Shown here: positions 1 to 8,633 of the stretch, piece by piece | Layout of the letters: every line of letters starts with the position of its first letter | How positions within the stretch are numbered: position 1 is the stretch's first letter | Assembly: GCA_965262055.1 (NCBI GenBank) | Contig: CBDHEI010000001.1 | Span: 186,001 to 250,000 of the forward strand | Direction: 5' to 3' | Source of the DNA: G958296245 sp965262055 | GTDB lineage: Bacteria > Chloroflexota > Dehalococcoidia > Lucifugimonadales > G958296245 | DNA: 64,000 nucleotides | Made by a program: the position numbers and the translations under genes | Notes under the pieces: model-generated | Told to the model about the DNA's origin: nothing | The model's database searches: none | The model's input: the letters and a program-made list of their open reading frames with translations, nothing else

Positions 1-2
1 GG

Positions 3-1064
3 GCGATCAACGACAGCAGCGGATACGGCGAGTGGTCCCAGTCCGGCACTGGCAAGCCGGGCTATGTTCCCCCGCCGCCGCCCATCCCCCCCATCACTAT
101 AGGCGGCACCAACACCGGCGGAGGTGGGGGTGGAGGGGGAGGAGGTGCGTCTGCGGACCCCTCGCTGATCGTCTTTTCCCCAAGCGCCTTCTCCTTTGAG
201 GCCGTGGAGGGCGGGGATAACCCGCCGCCTCAGACCCTCCGCGTGTGGAACGCGCAGGAGCGGGAGATGGCCTTCGGCACGTCTGAAAACGCACCATGGC
301 TCACAAGGTCGCCCTCCGCCGGCATTTCGGACGGCCCCGACGACGCGGTAAGGATCACACTGTCGGTGGACGTGTCCGGCCTGGAGGCGGGCTCGTACAC
401 CGCCTCCGTCCGCGTAAGCGGCCGCAGGATAGGGAACTCGCCCCAACGCGTGCCCGTGACCCTGACGGTGCGCTCCCCCGGATATGCCCGCGAGCGCGTC
501 TCTCCCGGCGAGCGGACCGAGATCGTCACACCGGACTCCACGTTGCGGCTCATCGTACCCGAAAATGCGGCGTCCGCCGAAGTGGACATAGAAGCCAGGA
601 AGCTGGATGTCGACTCGCTATCCGCCCCGCCGGGCGACCAGGAACGCGTCATCCTGGCGGTGCAGCTCCAGACCCTCGCGCCTGGCAGCGAAACACCCCA
701 ACCCATCACCTTCTCCCCTGGAGCGGAGCTGAGACTGCTGCTGCCCGAGGACGAGGAAGCATCGTGCAACGCAGGCCGCGTGAGACTATACCGGGTGGAC
801 GACGAAGAGTGGGAGCTCCTCAACCACCGCTGCGAGACCAACGAGGAGGGCCGCGTCTGGGCCGTGTCGATTCTGACAAGCTTCAGCGTCTTCGTCCTGA
901 CGGTGGACGACGCCGCGTATCCTGTCGGGTCCATATGCTGGTCGGTGTCGAACATACTCTCATGGACTACCTCCAAGACCTCCGGGAGCGAGGCTGCCCC
1001 CAACACACTCCTCGTCTGGCTGGAGGGCGTCCTGAGGCTCTGGCTCAGCCTCTCCTGCCGGTGA
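3..1064 (+). CDS. Secreted/surface multidomain protein, 3' part (FN3 end, BACON-like and ZU5-like regions)
   Basis: The reading frame is open from the window edge, so the start lies upstream. The first residues (NDSSGYGEWSQSGTGKPG) look like the last strand of a fibronectin type III domain. A proline- and glycine-rich linker follows. Next is a BACON-like immunoglobulin fold (SPSAFSFEAVEGG ... WLTRSPSAG ... GSYTASVRVSG ... VPVTLTV), then a ZU5-like region (VSPGERTEIVTPDSTLRLIVP ... FSVFVLTVDD). Such domains usually occur in exported adhesion or carbohydrate-binding proteins. The last 45 or so residues are hydrophobic and unlike the rest, so the C-terminus may be frameshifted. No catalytic domain is visible in this part. 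It shares the FN3 style of the subtilase gene at 56302. Confidence 0.75.
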   Translation, partial: AINDSSGYGEWSQSGTGKPGYVPPPPPIPPITIGGTNTGGGGGGGGGGASADPSLIVFSPSAFSFEAVEGGDNPPPQTLRVWNAQEREMAFGTSENAPWLTRSPSAGISDGPDDAVRITLSVDVSGLEAGSYTASVRVSGRRIGNSPQRVPVTLTVRSPGYARERVSPGERTEIVTPDSTLRLIVPENAASAEVDIEARKLDVDSLSAPPGDQERVILAVQLQTLAPGSETPQPITFSPGAELRLLLPEDEEASCNAGRVRLYRVDDEEWELLNHRCETNEEGRVWAVSILTSFSVFVLTVDDAAYPVGSICWSVSNILSWTTSKTSGSEAAPNTLLVWLEGVLRLWLSLSCR

Positions 1065-1406
1065 ACGGGTAGTCATTGACTCTGCGCGAACGGCCGTGCT
1101 ACTGTATCTCCATGCTCACACCAGCACGTACTTCCTTGCTCTCCCACCGCGCCAGCCGCATTGAATCCATAGGGACTGCCCTCGTGGCTGCCCGCGCCCG
1201 CCCCAATAATCCCATCGCGGCTGCCTACCATTCACGTTGGCCCACCATGGCGCTGCCATCCGCCAGCGCCACTTTCGCCGCGTCAGCGCCCGCGATCCGG
1301 CTGTCCCACGGCGTCGCCGTCCCTATGATAGGAGTTGAGTCCGGGGCGTGAGCGGGACGGGAATCTCCTATAATGGGTGTAGCCGTCTGGGTTCTAGGAG
1401 TTCCAT
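1065..1406. repeat. Intergenic region made of two dispersed repeats
   Basis: No convincing gene lies here. Bases 1085-1240 resemble 32685-32830: both have CGAACGNCCGTGCTA, then CCCATG or TCCATG, then CACACCAGC, and later CCCCAATAA. Bases 1250-1370 resemble 39195-39312 almost base for base (the CCTATGATAGGAGTTGAGTC core at about 1322-1341 is identical). TTGACT and TACTGT, 18 bp apart, in front of CTCCATG at about 1105-1113 look like a promoter carried by the first repeat. A short open frame starting at 1111 is probably not a gene. Confidence 0.6.
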
Positions 1407-1985
1407 ATGATGCATCCTGACACGGCCACACTCGCCCTGAAGGAGTGGGCGGTGGCTGTCAAGGCGCTGGCCGAAGGCGCTCAGGTCCTCGCGCTGAGGA
1501 AGGGCGGCATCCACCGCGAGGACAGGGACTTCCGAATCGTGCACCCGCAGTTCCTCTTGTTCCCCACCTTCGAGCACCAGAAGGCGGAGCTGCTCAAGCC
1601 CGGCTACCACGGCGACCTGCGGGACACTCTGCAAGAGCGCGGCGCGCCCGCCCAGGTCACAATCTCATTCTGGACCGAGGTCACGGCCAAGTTCGAGCTG
1701 CGGGACGAAAGCGCTCTGGACAGGCTCTCACCCTTCCACATCTGGACCGGGAGCTACGCCCGCAAACGGCTGCACTGGAGGCCGAAGCAGCCCCTGACCG
1801 TCGCGCTGCTGCGCGTCTACCGGCTCCAAGAGCCCCAGGCCATCCCTCTACTCGACCAGTACGAGGGCTGCAAGTCCTGGGTAGACCTCGGATGCGAGGT
1901 GCCTCTGGGCAACATGGTCCCGGTGCTGGACGACTCCCAATACGAAGCCAAGGCGGCCAGCATAGGAGAAGTCATTGGCGCGTAA
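1407..1985 (+). CDS. DUF1802 family protein
   Basis: 192 residues. The family signature is clear near the N-terminus: LALKEWAVAVKALAEG, then LRKGGIHRE, then HPQFLLFPTFEHQ. Proteins of this family have no established biochemical role; the conserved Lys/Arg-Gly-Gly and aromatic residues suggest a small globular cytoplasmic domain. The start ATG at 1407 is preceded by CTAGGAGTTCCAT, a good ribosome binding site; a second in-frame ATG is at 1410. The gene stands alone between the repeat region and the convergent EVE gene. Confidence 0.8.
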   Translation: MMHPDTATLALKEWAVAVKALAEGAQVLALRKGGIHREDRDFRIVHPQFLLFPTFEHQKAELLKPGYHGDLRDTLQERGAPAQVTISFWTEVTAKFELRDESALDRLSPFHIWTGSYARKRLHWRPKQPLTVALLRVYRLQEPQAIPLLDQYEGCKSWVDLGCEVPLGNMVPVLDDSQYEAKAASIGEVIGA

Positions 1986-2085
1986 GCCCCTTCGCCTGCC
2001 CGGGGCTGCGGGTACGACAGTCCCGCTATTCCATCGCCTGCGCTGCGCCCTCTTCCGCAGCCGCATCGTCCCGGGTTGCCTCTTC

Positions 2086-2598
2086 CTAGCGCGCCCGCCT
2101 GGGTCGATCTTCCCCCCTGTCTCGCCCTGACCGCCGGCGGCGCCCTGTACGCCCCCTAGACACCTTCTTCATCTCGCCCTCTATCAGGCGGAAGTCCCTC
2201 TGCGGTAGAAGGTGCAGGGCGTCCATGAAGGCCAGCGGCCACTCCTCCGGCGGCCACCGCTTCACGTAGTCGAGCCGCGGCCCCAGCAGAAGCCCATCTA
2301 TGTAGTCTTCCTCATCGAGCACGATGTAAGGTTCCAGCTTCACGCGGTAGGGGAACGTCTCGTGACCGTTGTGGGACTTCCAGACCGGGCTGTGGTCCTC
2401 GAAGCATTGGGACGCGATCGACGCGACCCCGGTCCACTTCCGCAGCCCGGACACGTAGAACAGCACCCGGTCGTCCGGCTCCATCCGCTGTGCGCGCCGG
2501 CGGTACCTGCGGCCCAGACCGTGGAGTTCGAACCCCATCCTCCTGCTTATCTCGAAGTTCTCCTGGGACTGCACTACCATCCAATAGTTTTTTGGCAT
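2086..2598 (-). CDS. EVE-domain (PUA-like) protein
   Basis: 170 residues. MPKNYWMVVQSQENFEISRRMGF at the start, the DRVLFYVSG segment, and the W-rich region WPPEEWPLAF fit the EVE family, a PUA-like fold that binds modified bases in DNA or RNA. The last 30 residues are a basic tail rich in Arg (RGRTGRRRRSGRDRGEDRPRRAR region), probably disordered and nucleic-acid binding. The gene has its own start far from neighbours and faces the DUF1802 gene tail to tail. The modified base it would recognise cannot be told from the sequence. Confidence 0.75.
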   Translation of the reverse strand: MPKNYWMVVQSQENFEISRRMGFELHGLGRRYRRRAQRMEPDDRVLFYVSGLRKWTGVASIASQCFEDHSPVWKSHNGHETFPYRVKLEPYIVLDEEDYIDGLLLGPRLDYVKRWPPEEWPLAFMDALHLLPQRDFRLIEGEMKKVSRGRTGRRRRSGRDRGEDRPRRAR

Positions 2599-2683
2599 CT
2601 GTGGTCACTCCGAGGGAGTACCCTCGCATTACGCTCATTCTAACACCGGCGGTGTGGGCTCGTGACGCCCGGACTGTAGGGCC

Positions 2684-2835
2684 GCTTAGGGACGGGGTGT
2701 GCAGAGGGGCAGAGCCCCTTTGCCGGGAGTCTGAGAGCCTGCCCTGAGCATGCCGAAGGGGTGTCCCTCAGATACATATCTCTCCCCTTCCTGAACAGGA
2801 AGGGGCATCGAGACGGTTCTTCCCCATTCCGTTGG
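2684..2835. repeat. Degenerate copy of MITE family 1
   Basis: This stretch shares GGGGTGTGCAGAGGGGC, GCCGGGAGTCTGAG, GTGTCCCTCAGATA and the final GGTTCTTCC block with 8437-8580 and 9766-9942. Its outer ends have decayed (CTTAGG at the left, CCATTCCGTTGG at the right). It carries an extra GCCTGCCCTGAGCATGCCGAAG segment absent from the other two copies. No gene is visible between 2599 and 2846. Confidence 0.6.
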
Positions 2836-2846
2836 CCGCGCGAAAG

Positions 2847-3707
2847 CTACCTAATAGAGGCCCGCATAGAGGCCCGCTCGGCAAGCTCCGTGAACGGATC
2901 GGCCCGCCAGTACGGGACGAAGCCAGGCCTCGTCTCCTCCAGCATGTCGCGGCGCAACTCGACCTTGATCAGCTCCTCGCCGGACCGCCCAAAGGCGATC
3001 TGATCCCCGGCAGGGTCGAAGGCAACGCTCCCGCCCGCCGAGTTCGCATCCACCGGTATGAAGACGTACATGCTGTTGTCGCATGCGCGGGCGGGCCCAA
3101 CCTTGCGGAACCCCATCAGGTTGAACGCAGACTTCTCCCGCGCGTGCTGCTCGTCGCGCAGCGGGTAGGCGTTGTCTCCGGAAGGCAGCACGTACAGGTC
3201 GGCGCCCTTCATAGCGAACAGCTGGGCCAGCTCCGGGAAGTACAGGTCCCAGCAGACCGCCACGGCCATCTTCCATCCCTCTATCTCGAACAGAGGTGTG
3301 TCAGACCCCGGCTCAACCCGTTCGCGCTCGGCCGGCGCCGGCTGGCACTTCCTGTACTTGCCTTGGTAGCCGTCCGGCGTGACGACGAACGCACTCTTGT
3401 ACAGCTTGTCGTCCTCTCCAAGCTCCACGGTACCCACCACAATCGACACCCCATGCTCGCTGCATATCCGTTCGAGCCTGTCGGTCTCCTTGCCCGGCAA
3501 CCTAGTGGCCCAGTCGCGCGCTGTTTTGCCCTCAGGAGGCCGGTTTAGGGAGCCGGTCAGCGCCACCTCTGCGAACAGCACCAGCTTGATACCTTTGGCC
3601 GCAGCCTCCGTGCAGGTAGACTCGATCTTTGCGATGTTGTACTCGATGTCGCCCGTGACGCAGTTCGTCTGCGCCATCGCCGTCGACAACGTCTCTGCCG
3701 GCTTCAT
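2847..3707 (-). CDS. Carbon-nitrogen hydrolase (nitrilase superfamily)
   Basis: 286 residues. The Glu-Lys-Cys triad of nitrilase-superfamily amidases is in place: Glu47 in LFAEVALTG, Lys120 in GKYRKCQP, and Cys152 in VAVCWDLYFPEL. The enzyme would hydrolyse an amide, carbamoyl or nitrile bond in the cytoplasm through a thioester on Cys152; the substrate is not recognisable. The start ATG at 3707 follows AAGGAGGAGCC. The neighbouring genes on the same strand (a broken HAD gene and an alpha/beta hydrolase) do not point to a common pathway. A second, distant nitrilase is at 43350. Confidence 0.85.
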   Translation of the reverse strand: MKPAETLSTAMAQTNCVTGDIEYNIAKIESTCTEAAAKGIKLVLFAEVALTGSLNRPPEGKTARDWATRLPGKETDRLERICSEHGVSIVVGTVELGEDDKLYKSAFVVTPDGYQGKYRKCQPAPAERERVEPGSDTPLFEIEGWKMAVAVCWDLYFPELAQLFAMKGADLYVLPSGDNAYPLRDEQHAREKSAFNLMGFRKVGPARACDNSMYVFIPVDANSAGGSVAFDPAGDQIAFGRSGEELIKVELRRDMLEETRPGFVPYWRADPFTELAERASMRASIR

Positions 3708-3732
3708 CTGGCTCCTCCTTAACTAGCTGAGG

Positions 3733-4406
3733 TTATGAACGAGGCGTCGCCCCGTCCCCCGCAAGAACCTGAGGGAGCTTGTCCATCCCATTGAACACGA
3801 CTCCACCAGCCGCCTCTAGAGCCGGCGCGAGTGCCAGTCTGGAGGGTGTCGCGAAGGCAAGCACGCGCATGCCGGCGGCTCGCCCCGCCACAACGCCTAC
3901 GAGGCTGTCCTCCACAACGATGCAAGAATGGGGACTGTACCCAATGGAGGCTGCCGCGTGGAGAAACACGTCCGGAGATGGCTTCCCGCGGGGGACCTGC
4001 TCAGCACTGAACAACCGATCAGTGAACAGGTCCATCAGCCCCGCGTACGTGAGCCTCTCTCGCATCGCAGCTAGAGTACCGTTCGAAGCAACGCACGTTG
4101 CGAACCCGCTATCGATGGTGTCCGTTACCGCACCCCGAACTCCCTCTACCGGCTGAACAGAGCGGCGTACAAGCTCCGATTCCTTAGCCTCGAGGTCACG
4201 AATGAAACGGTCCCCGAGTGTGACTCCCCGGAGTTCCTTGACCTTCTCCACAATTCCGAGGTTTGAGAGGCCTTGGAGCTCTTTGGCCGCTTCCGCCTCT
4301 GTCACGTCGATCCCATTCTCATGAAGGACTTAATCAGCGCCTAGCGGTTTATCTCCTCGGTGTCAACGAGCACTCCGTCGCAATCGAAATCGAAGATGAC
4401 CAGCAT
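3733..4406 (-). pseudogene. HAD-superfamily phosphatase, broken in its N-terminal part
   Basis: The 190-residue open part (GTG at 4305 to 3733) contains HAD motif II (CVASNGTLAAM), motif III Lys (PRGKPSPDVF) and motif IV (IVVEDSLVGVVAG), and so resembles beta-phosphoglucomutase-like phosphatases. It lacks motif I with the nucleophile Asp. That motif is found just upstream on the same strand, starting at the ATG at 4406 (VIFDFDCDGVLVDTEEINR). It is cut off by a TAG at 4341-4343 and then by a frame change before the VLHENGIDVTEAEAA stretch at about 4307-4330. Both lesions are visible in the bases given. The gene is therefore likely inactive, unless one is a sequencing error. Confidence 0.7.
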
Positions 4407-4441
4407 ATGCGGCTGACCCGGTCCGCTTTCGAGACCTATGG

Positions 4442-5605
4442 TCAAGAGGCCTCTCTCATGACGTTGTACATGTGCATGTATAGCTTCAACGCCTCCTGGG
4501 CAAAGTCGAGCAACCCCAGGTTATCCGCCTCCCCCACGTGTAGTTGTATCTCCTTCTGGAACAGGGAGAACTCCGTGTGGTAGACGTTCCCACGCTCGGA
4601 CAGAGCATCGGCCATCCGTCGGGACTCCTCCGACGGCACCAACGCGTCGGCTCTGTCGTGCATGATAAGGGTGCGCGCCGAGAGCTTGTCGATGTTGGTG
4701 CTGGGTGAAACCCTGCGGAATAGCTCCTTTGTCTGCGGTGAAAGCTGCTCTATCAGCCCGTCCGCCTCCTCCAGCGTCGTCCCCCTCAGAAGCCGGTATA
4801 CCGCTTTCCCCTCCTCGCTGAGCGCCTCCTCCTTGGTTTCGTCGGCTTCTCCGCTCCGTGGTACTTGCGCCAGGACCTGCCTGTCTCCAGAATCGCTTAC
4901 ACCAGTTATCAGATGGTACCTGAAGATCTCGTAGGTGAGGGAGTCCGGTTTCCACGGCGCCGAGTATCCGTCGCCGAAACGCGATCTGCTCCCAATGGCC
5001 CTTGTCAGGTCGGTGATGTCATAGTAGCCCGCCAGTAAGTTGACGAACTTGACCTGGTCCCTGATCCGATCGTCTTGGGCGGCCACGGTGACAAACGACG
5101 CTCCCACGCATATGCCGCCCACGCCCACCCGGTCCGGGTCCACCGAGTCCAGCGACCTCAGGTACTGGAAGCCGCGCACGAGCCTGTCGATATCCTCCGG
5201 CACCAGTTCCTCCCTGACTTGCGTTTCCAGCCACGGGATCATGACGACCATGCCAGACCGGGCCAGCGCGTCCGCCAGTGCAACTATCCGCGCGTCGAAC
5301 CTTCCCCCCGGCACGACCCCCTGGAAGAAGAGCACCGCCCCGTTTCGCGCATCGCCCCGTGGGGCGTACAGGTCGGCCACGGCCTCGCCGCTCTCCGTCT
5401 GGAACCGCACCTCCGACACCACCGGGTCCAGCGTGAACCACGGCTGCACCTCCACGGGAAGAGAGGGAAGCACCTGTGGGACGAAGAGCGTGGTCCGCGC
5501 CGCCGCCCTGCCCTGGGGCGTGAAAGCCATCAGCAGCAGTACCGCGGCCAGCACCGCGCCAACCGCAATGAGCACGCCGTCGAGTAGTCGCCTGAGCATC
5601 ACCAA
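4442..5605 (-). CDS. Membrane-anchored alpha/beta hydrolase with a Cys nucleophile (dienelactone-hydrolase-like)
   Basis: 387 residues. One N-terminal membrane segment (about residues 9-29, LLDGVLIAVGAVLAAVLLLMAF) probably anchors the enzyme with its catalytic part outside the cytoplasm. The nucleophile elbow reads GGICVGAS, that is G-x-C-x-G as in dienelactone hydrolase and not G-x-S-x-G. A likely acid is in MHDRADALVP and the His in EIQLHVGE near the end. A helical insertion of about 100 residues lies between elbow and acid. The substrate is unknown. The gene is divergent from ispD, whose start is 54 bp away. Confidence 0.7.
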   Translation of the reverse strand: MVMLRRLLDGVLIAVGAVLAAVLLLMAFTPQGRAAARTTLFVPQVLPSLPVEVQPWFTLDPVVSEVRFQTESGEAVADLYAPRGDARNGAVLFFQGVVPGGRFDARIVALADALARSGMVVMIPWLETQVREELVPEDIDRLVRGFQYLRSLDSVDPDRVGVGGICVGASFVTVAAQDDRIRDQVKFVNLLAGYYDITDLTRAIGSRSRFGDGYSAPWKPDSLTYEIFRYHLITGVSDSGDRQVLAQVPRSGEADETKEEALSEEGKAVYRLLRGTTLEEADGLIEQLSPQTKELFRRVSPSTNIDKLSARTLIMHDRADALVPSEESRRMADALSERGNVYHTEFSLFQKEIQLHVGEADNLGLLDFAQEALKLYMHMYNVMREAS

Positions 5606-5659
5606 ATCCCGGCCTCGCGTGTATTATAGTGTCGCAAGCATTGTGGAGGGTGGCATTAC

Positions 5660-6382
5660 TTGGCCCCTTTGTACACCGATGGCGAGTCGGAGGGCGGGGT
5701 CGGCGCCGTCGTAGTGGCCGCCGGCCGCAGCCGGCGCATGCGCGGCCCCGACAAGACCTTCATGCCCTTGGCAGGTAGGCCGCTCGCCAGCTATTCCCTC
5801 GAAGCCCTGAATCGTTGCCCGCTGGTGGACGCTATAGTCTTCGTCGTGTCGGCCGAGGCCATGGATCAGGGCCGCCGCCTCGTTGACCAGTACAACTGGG
5901 AGAAGGTGATCGCTGTGTGCCTGGGAGGCGAGCGCCGGCAGGACTCGGTGAGACACGGCCTCGACGCGCTCCCGGACATCGATTTGATGCTGGTACACGA
6001 CGCGGCCAGACCGTGCGTGGACCAGTCCCTCTTCCAGCGCGGCATCGACGAAGCGATGAAGTACGGGGCCGCGGTGGCCGCTGTGCCCGTCAAGGACACC
6101 ATCAAGACGGCCGACGCCGACGGCGTCGTGACAAGCACCCTGGATCGTGCAAGCCTTTGGGCCGTGCAGACGCCCCAGGTCTTCAGGACCAGCCTCCTCC
6201 AGAGGGCGCACCACGAGGTCCACGTGGACGTTACCGACGACGCCGCCATGGTCGAGTGCCTCGGTCACGAGGTCCGCCTCTTCCCAGGCAGCGACGACAA
6301 CATCAAGGTGACCACCCCCTCGGACGTGGCGGTCGCCGAGGTCCTGCTCGCCGCCAGGGCCGCGACGAGCGGGGTGGCGTAG
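5660..6382 (+). CDS. ispD: 2-C-methyl-D-erythritol 4-phosphate cytidylyltransferase
   Basis: 240 residues. IspD makes CDP-methylerythritol from MEP and CTP in the non-mevalonate isoprenoid pathway. The N-terminal nucleotide loop VVVAAGRSRRMRGPDKTF (about residues 17-34), the LVHDAARPCV segment, and VPVKDTIK are characteristic. The start is a TTG at 5660 with GGAGGGTGG at 5645-5653 placed to serve it; no ATG in this frame precedes the conserved loop. The stop codon overlaps the ispF start by one base, so the two are translated together. Confidence 0.92.
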   Translation: MAPLYTDGESEGGVGAVVVAAGRSRRMRGPDKTFMPLAGRPLASYSLEALNRCPLVDAIVFVVSAEAMDQGRRLVDQYNWEKVIAVCLGGERRQDSVRHGLDALPDIDLMLVHDAARPCVDQSLFQRGIDEAMKYGAAVAAVPVKDTIKTADADGVVTSTLDRASLWAVQTPQVFRTSLLQRAHHEVHVDVTDDAAMVECLGHEVRLFPGSDDNIKVTTPSDVAVAEVLLAARAATSGVA

Positions 6383-6903
6383 TGAAGCCGCGCACGGGCA
6401 TAGGCTTCGACGCCCACCCGCTGGTGAAAGGACGCCCTATGATCGTCGGCGGTGTAGCGGTCCCGTCCGACCGCGGCCCCATGGGCCACAGCGACGGCGA
6501 CGTCCTGACACACGCAATCATCGACGCCATCCTGGGCGGTGCGGGCCTCGGGGACATCGGCACCCACTTCCCCTCCGGCGACGAGAGCTTCAAGGGCGTC
6601 GCCAGCACCCAACTCCTGCGCGCAACCGCAAAGCTGCTGAGCGAGCATGGCTGCCGCGCCACCTACGTCGACGCCACCGTCATCCTCGAGCGTCCCGTCC
6701 TCAAGCCCTACGTCGACCGCATCGCCGGGAGTATCGCCGGCTGCCTCGGTCTGGACCGCGAGTTGGTGAACGTCAAGGCCACGACCACGGACGGCCTCGG
6801 ATTCACCGGCAGAGACGAAGGCATGTCCGCCCTCGCCGCGGCGACCGTCGATGCTGTTGAGTGTGGCCCCACGCACCCGGAACAGGCAGAGGCCATCGCA
6901 TGA
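6382..6903 (+). CDS. ispF: 2-C-methyl-D-erythritol 2,4-cyclodiphosphate synthase
   Basis: 173 residues, starting with GTG at 6382 inside the ispD stop (TAGTG). IspF cyclises CDP-methylerythritol 2-phosphate to MEcPP. Metal ligands Asp10 and His12 (GIGFDAHPL) and His44 (SDGDVLTHAIIDAILG) are present. So are the THFPSGDESFKG loop and the TTTDGLGFTGRDEGMSALA C-terminal signature. An open frame runs on upstream to 5917 inside ispD, but conservation begins only at GTG 6382. The C-terminus is about 15 residues longer than usual and overlaps cysS by ATGA. Confidence 0.93.
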   Translation: MKPRTGIGFDAHPLVKGRPMIVGGVAVPSDRGPMGHSDGDVLTHAIIDAILGGAGLGDIGTHFPSGDESFKGVASTQLLRATAKLLSEHGCRATYVDATVILERPVLKPYVDRIAGSIAGCLGLDRELVNVKATTTDGLGFTGRDEGMSALAAATVDAVECGPTHPEQAEAIA

Positions 6904-8441
6904 GACTCTATGACACCCTCTCCGGAAGTACGGAGCCCTTCGCCCCAGCGGGAGACGTCGTCACGATGTACATCTGCGGCCTGACCCCCTACGCCCCTTC
7001 CCACGTGGGCCACGCCATGAGGGCCGTGGTGTTTGACGTGCTCAGGCGCTACCTGGAGTACCGGGGCCACGAGGTCAGGCACGTAGAGAATTTCACCGAC
7101 ATAGACGACAAGATGATAGACGGAGCCGCCCGCGAGGGGATCTCCACCGGCGAGCTCGCCGAGAGGAACATCGAGCTCTACCTCGAGGAGATGGACGCCC
7201 TCAACGTGCTGCCCGCCCACATCTACCCCAGGGCCACCCGCGAGATCCCCGGGATGATAGAGATGATAGACGGGCTGGTAGACAGAGGCTACGCCTACGC
7301 GGTCGACGGCGATGTCTACTTTAGCGTCAGGCGGGACGAGGAGTACGGACGGCTGAGCCGACGTGACCTGGACGCCATGCTCGCGGGCGCCAGGGTCGAG
7401 GCCGACGAGAAGAAGGCCGACCCGATGGACTTCGCCCTCTGGAAGAGCAAGAAGCCCGGGGAGCCGTCATGGGACAGCCCTTGGGGGCCCGGCCGTCCGG
7501 GTTGGCACATCGAGTGCAGCGCGATGGCTCTCCACTACCTCAGTGAAACGGTAGACATACACGGCGGTGGCCAGGACCTCGTCTTCCCGCATCACGAGAA
7601 CGAGATCGCCCAGACGGAGAACTACACCGGCGTCAGGCCCATGGCCCGCTTCTGGATGCACAACGGCTGGATGAAGCTCGGCGACGACAAGATGAGCAAG
7701 TCCACCGGCAACTTCGTCACCCTCGGCGACGCCTTGGAACGCTTCTCGCCCGACGCTCTGCGGCTTTTCTTCCTCGCTTCCCACTACCGCAGGCCGCTCT
7801 CCTACAGCGACGACGCCATGCTGACCCAAGAACGCGCGGCTGAGAGGCTCCGCAACGCCGCGCATCTGGAGAGCGGCGAGGACGGCCCCGCTCTGGACCC
7901 GGGGCCCTACCGCCAGAGGTTCGAGGCCGCCATGGACGACGACCTGAACACACCCCGCGCCCTCGCCGTGCTCTTCGACATGGCGCGCGATATGAACCGC
8001 GCCCGGCAGCAGGGCCACAACCTCGCGCCCGTCCGGCAGGCGTATCGGGAGTTGGCCGCGGTCCTTGGGCTCACCCTTGAAGAGCGCGCCCACGCCGCCA
8101 ACCAGCACATGCTCAGGGTCTTCGACATTCTGCCCGGCATCCACGCGAGGCTGAAGGACGAGAGCCTCGACGACTTGGCCGAACGCCTCCGGTCGGACAT
8201 GGCCGGGCGCGGGATCACGATATCCGACTCCAGAGCCCCAACGCTCGCCGACGACGTGGAGCCCGGCGTGGCCGGAGCGGCAGCCCTAGACCTGCTCGTC
8301 GAAATACGGCAGACCCTCAGGTCTTCCCGTCGGTACGACCTCGCCGACTACCTGCGAGACACGCTGTCCGCAGGAGGCTTCGTGCTGGAGGATACGCCCA
8401 CGGGCACGGAGTGGAAAGCCGCCGCCCCGAACGCACCTTAG
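6900..8441 (+). CDS. cysS: Cysteinyl-tRNA synthetase
   Basis: 513 residues from ATG 6900, which overlaps the ispF stop (ATGA). A class I synthetase: zinc Cys26 in YICGLTPY, HVGH (the HIGH motif) at 35-38, the WHIECSAM and FPHHENEIAQ zinc/substrate region, and KMSKS at 264-268. It charges tRNA-Cys in the cytoplasm. The order ispD-ispF-cysS is a frequent bacterial arrangement. The stop TAG at 8439-8441 is formed by the first bases of MITE family 1, so the native C-terminus may have been altered when that element inserted. Confidence 0.95.
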   Translation: MRLYDTLSGSTEPFAPAGDVVTMYICGLTPYAPSHVGHAMRAVVFDVLRRYLEYRGHEVRHVENFTDIDDKMIDGAAREGISTGELAERNIELYLEEMDALNVLPAHIYPRATREIPGMIEMIDGLVDRGYAYAVDGDVYFSVRRDEEYGRLSRRDLDAMLAGARVEADEKKADPMDFALWKSKKPGEPSWDSPWGPGRPGWHIECSAMALHYLSETVDIHGGGQDLVFPHHENEIAQTENYTGVRPMARFWMHNGWMKLGDDKMSKSTGNFVTLGDALERFSPDALRLFFLASHYRRPLSYSDDAMLTQERAAERLRNAAHLESGEDGPALDPGPYRQRFEAAMDDDLNTPRALAVLFDMARDMNRARQQGHNLAPVRQAYRELAAVLGLTLEERAHAANQHMLRVFDILPGIHARLKDESLDDLAERLRSDMAGRGITISDSRAPTLADDVEPGVAGAAALDLLVEIRQTLRSSRRYDLADYLRDTLSAGGFVLEDTPTGTEWKAAAPNAP

Positions 8442-8580
8442 CAGGCTGCTGAAGAAAGTGGTGTGCAGAGGGGGGGGAGCCCATCTGCCGTGAGTCTGAG
8501 GGTGTCCCTCAGATATACTTCCCCCCTCTCTCTCTCTGGAAAAGGAGGGGCCTGGAAGAGTTCTTCCGCAGCCCGTTAAG
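8437..8580. repeat. MITE family 1, copy a (144 bp)
   Basis: The ends form imperfect terminal inverted repeats: CTTAGCAGGCTGCTGAAGAA at 8437-8456 and, read on the other strand from 8580, CTTAACGGGCTGCGGAAGAA. The interior is not coding. It contains the GTGTGCAGAGGGG and GTCTGAGGGTGTCCCTCAGATA blocks shared with copies at 2684 and 9766. No transposase with these ends is found in the window. Confidence 0.7.
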
Positions 8581-8633
8581 AAACAGGCTCAGGCCATAAC
8601 CCCGTATGGGTCCAATCACGGAGGAGGTAACCG

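Noticed and set aside
230..1006. A long minus-strand frame opposite the BACON-type gene
   Set aside because: High GC gives long antisense frames; the sense strand has clear domains and the antisense has none.
5917..6381. Upstream extension of the ispF frame inside ispD
   Set aside because: The extension is Arg/Pro-rich shadow translation; ispF conservation starts at the GTG at 6382, which overlaps the ispD stop.
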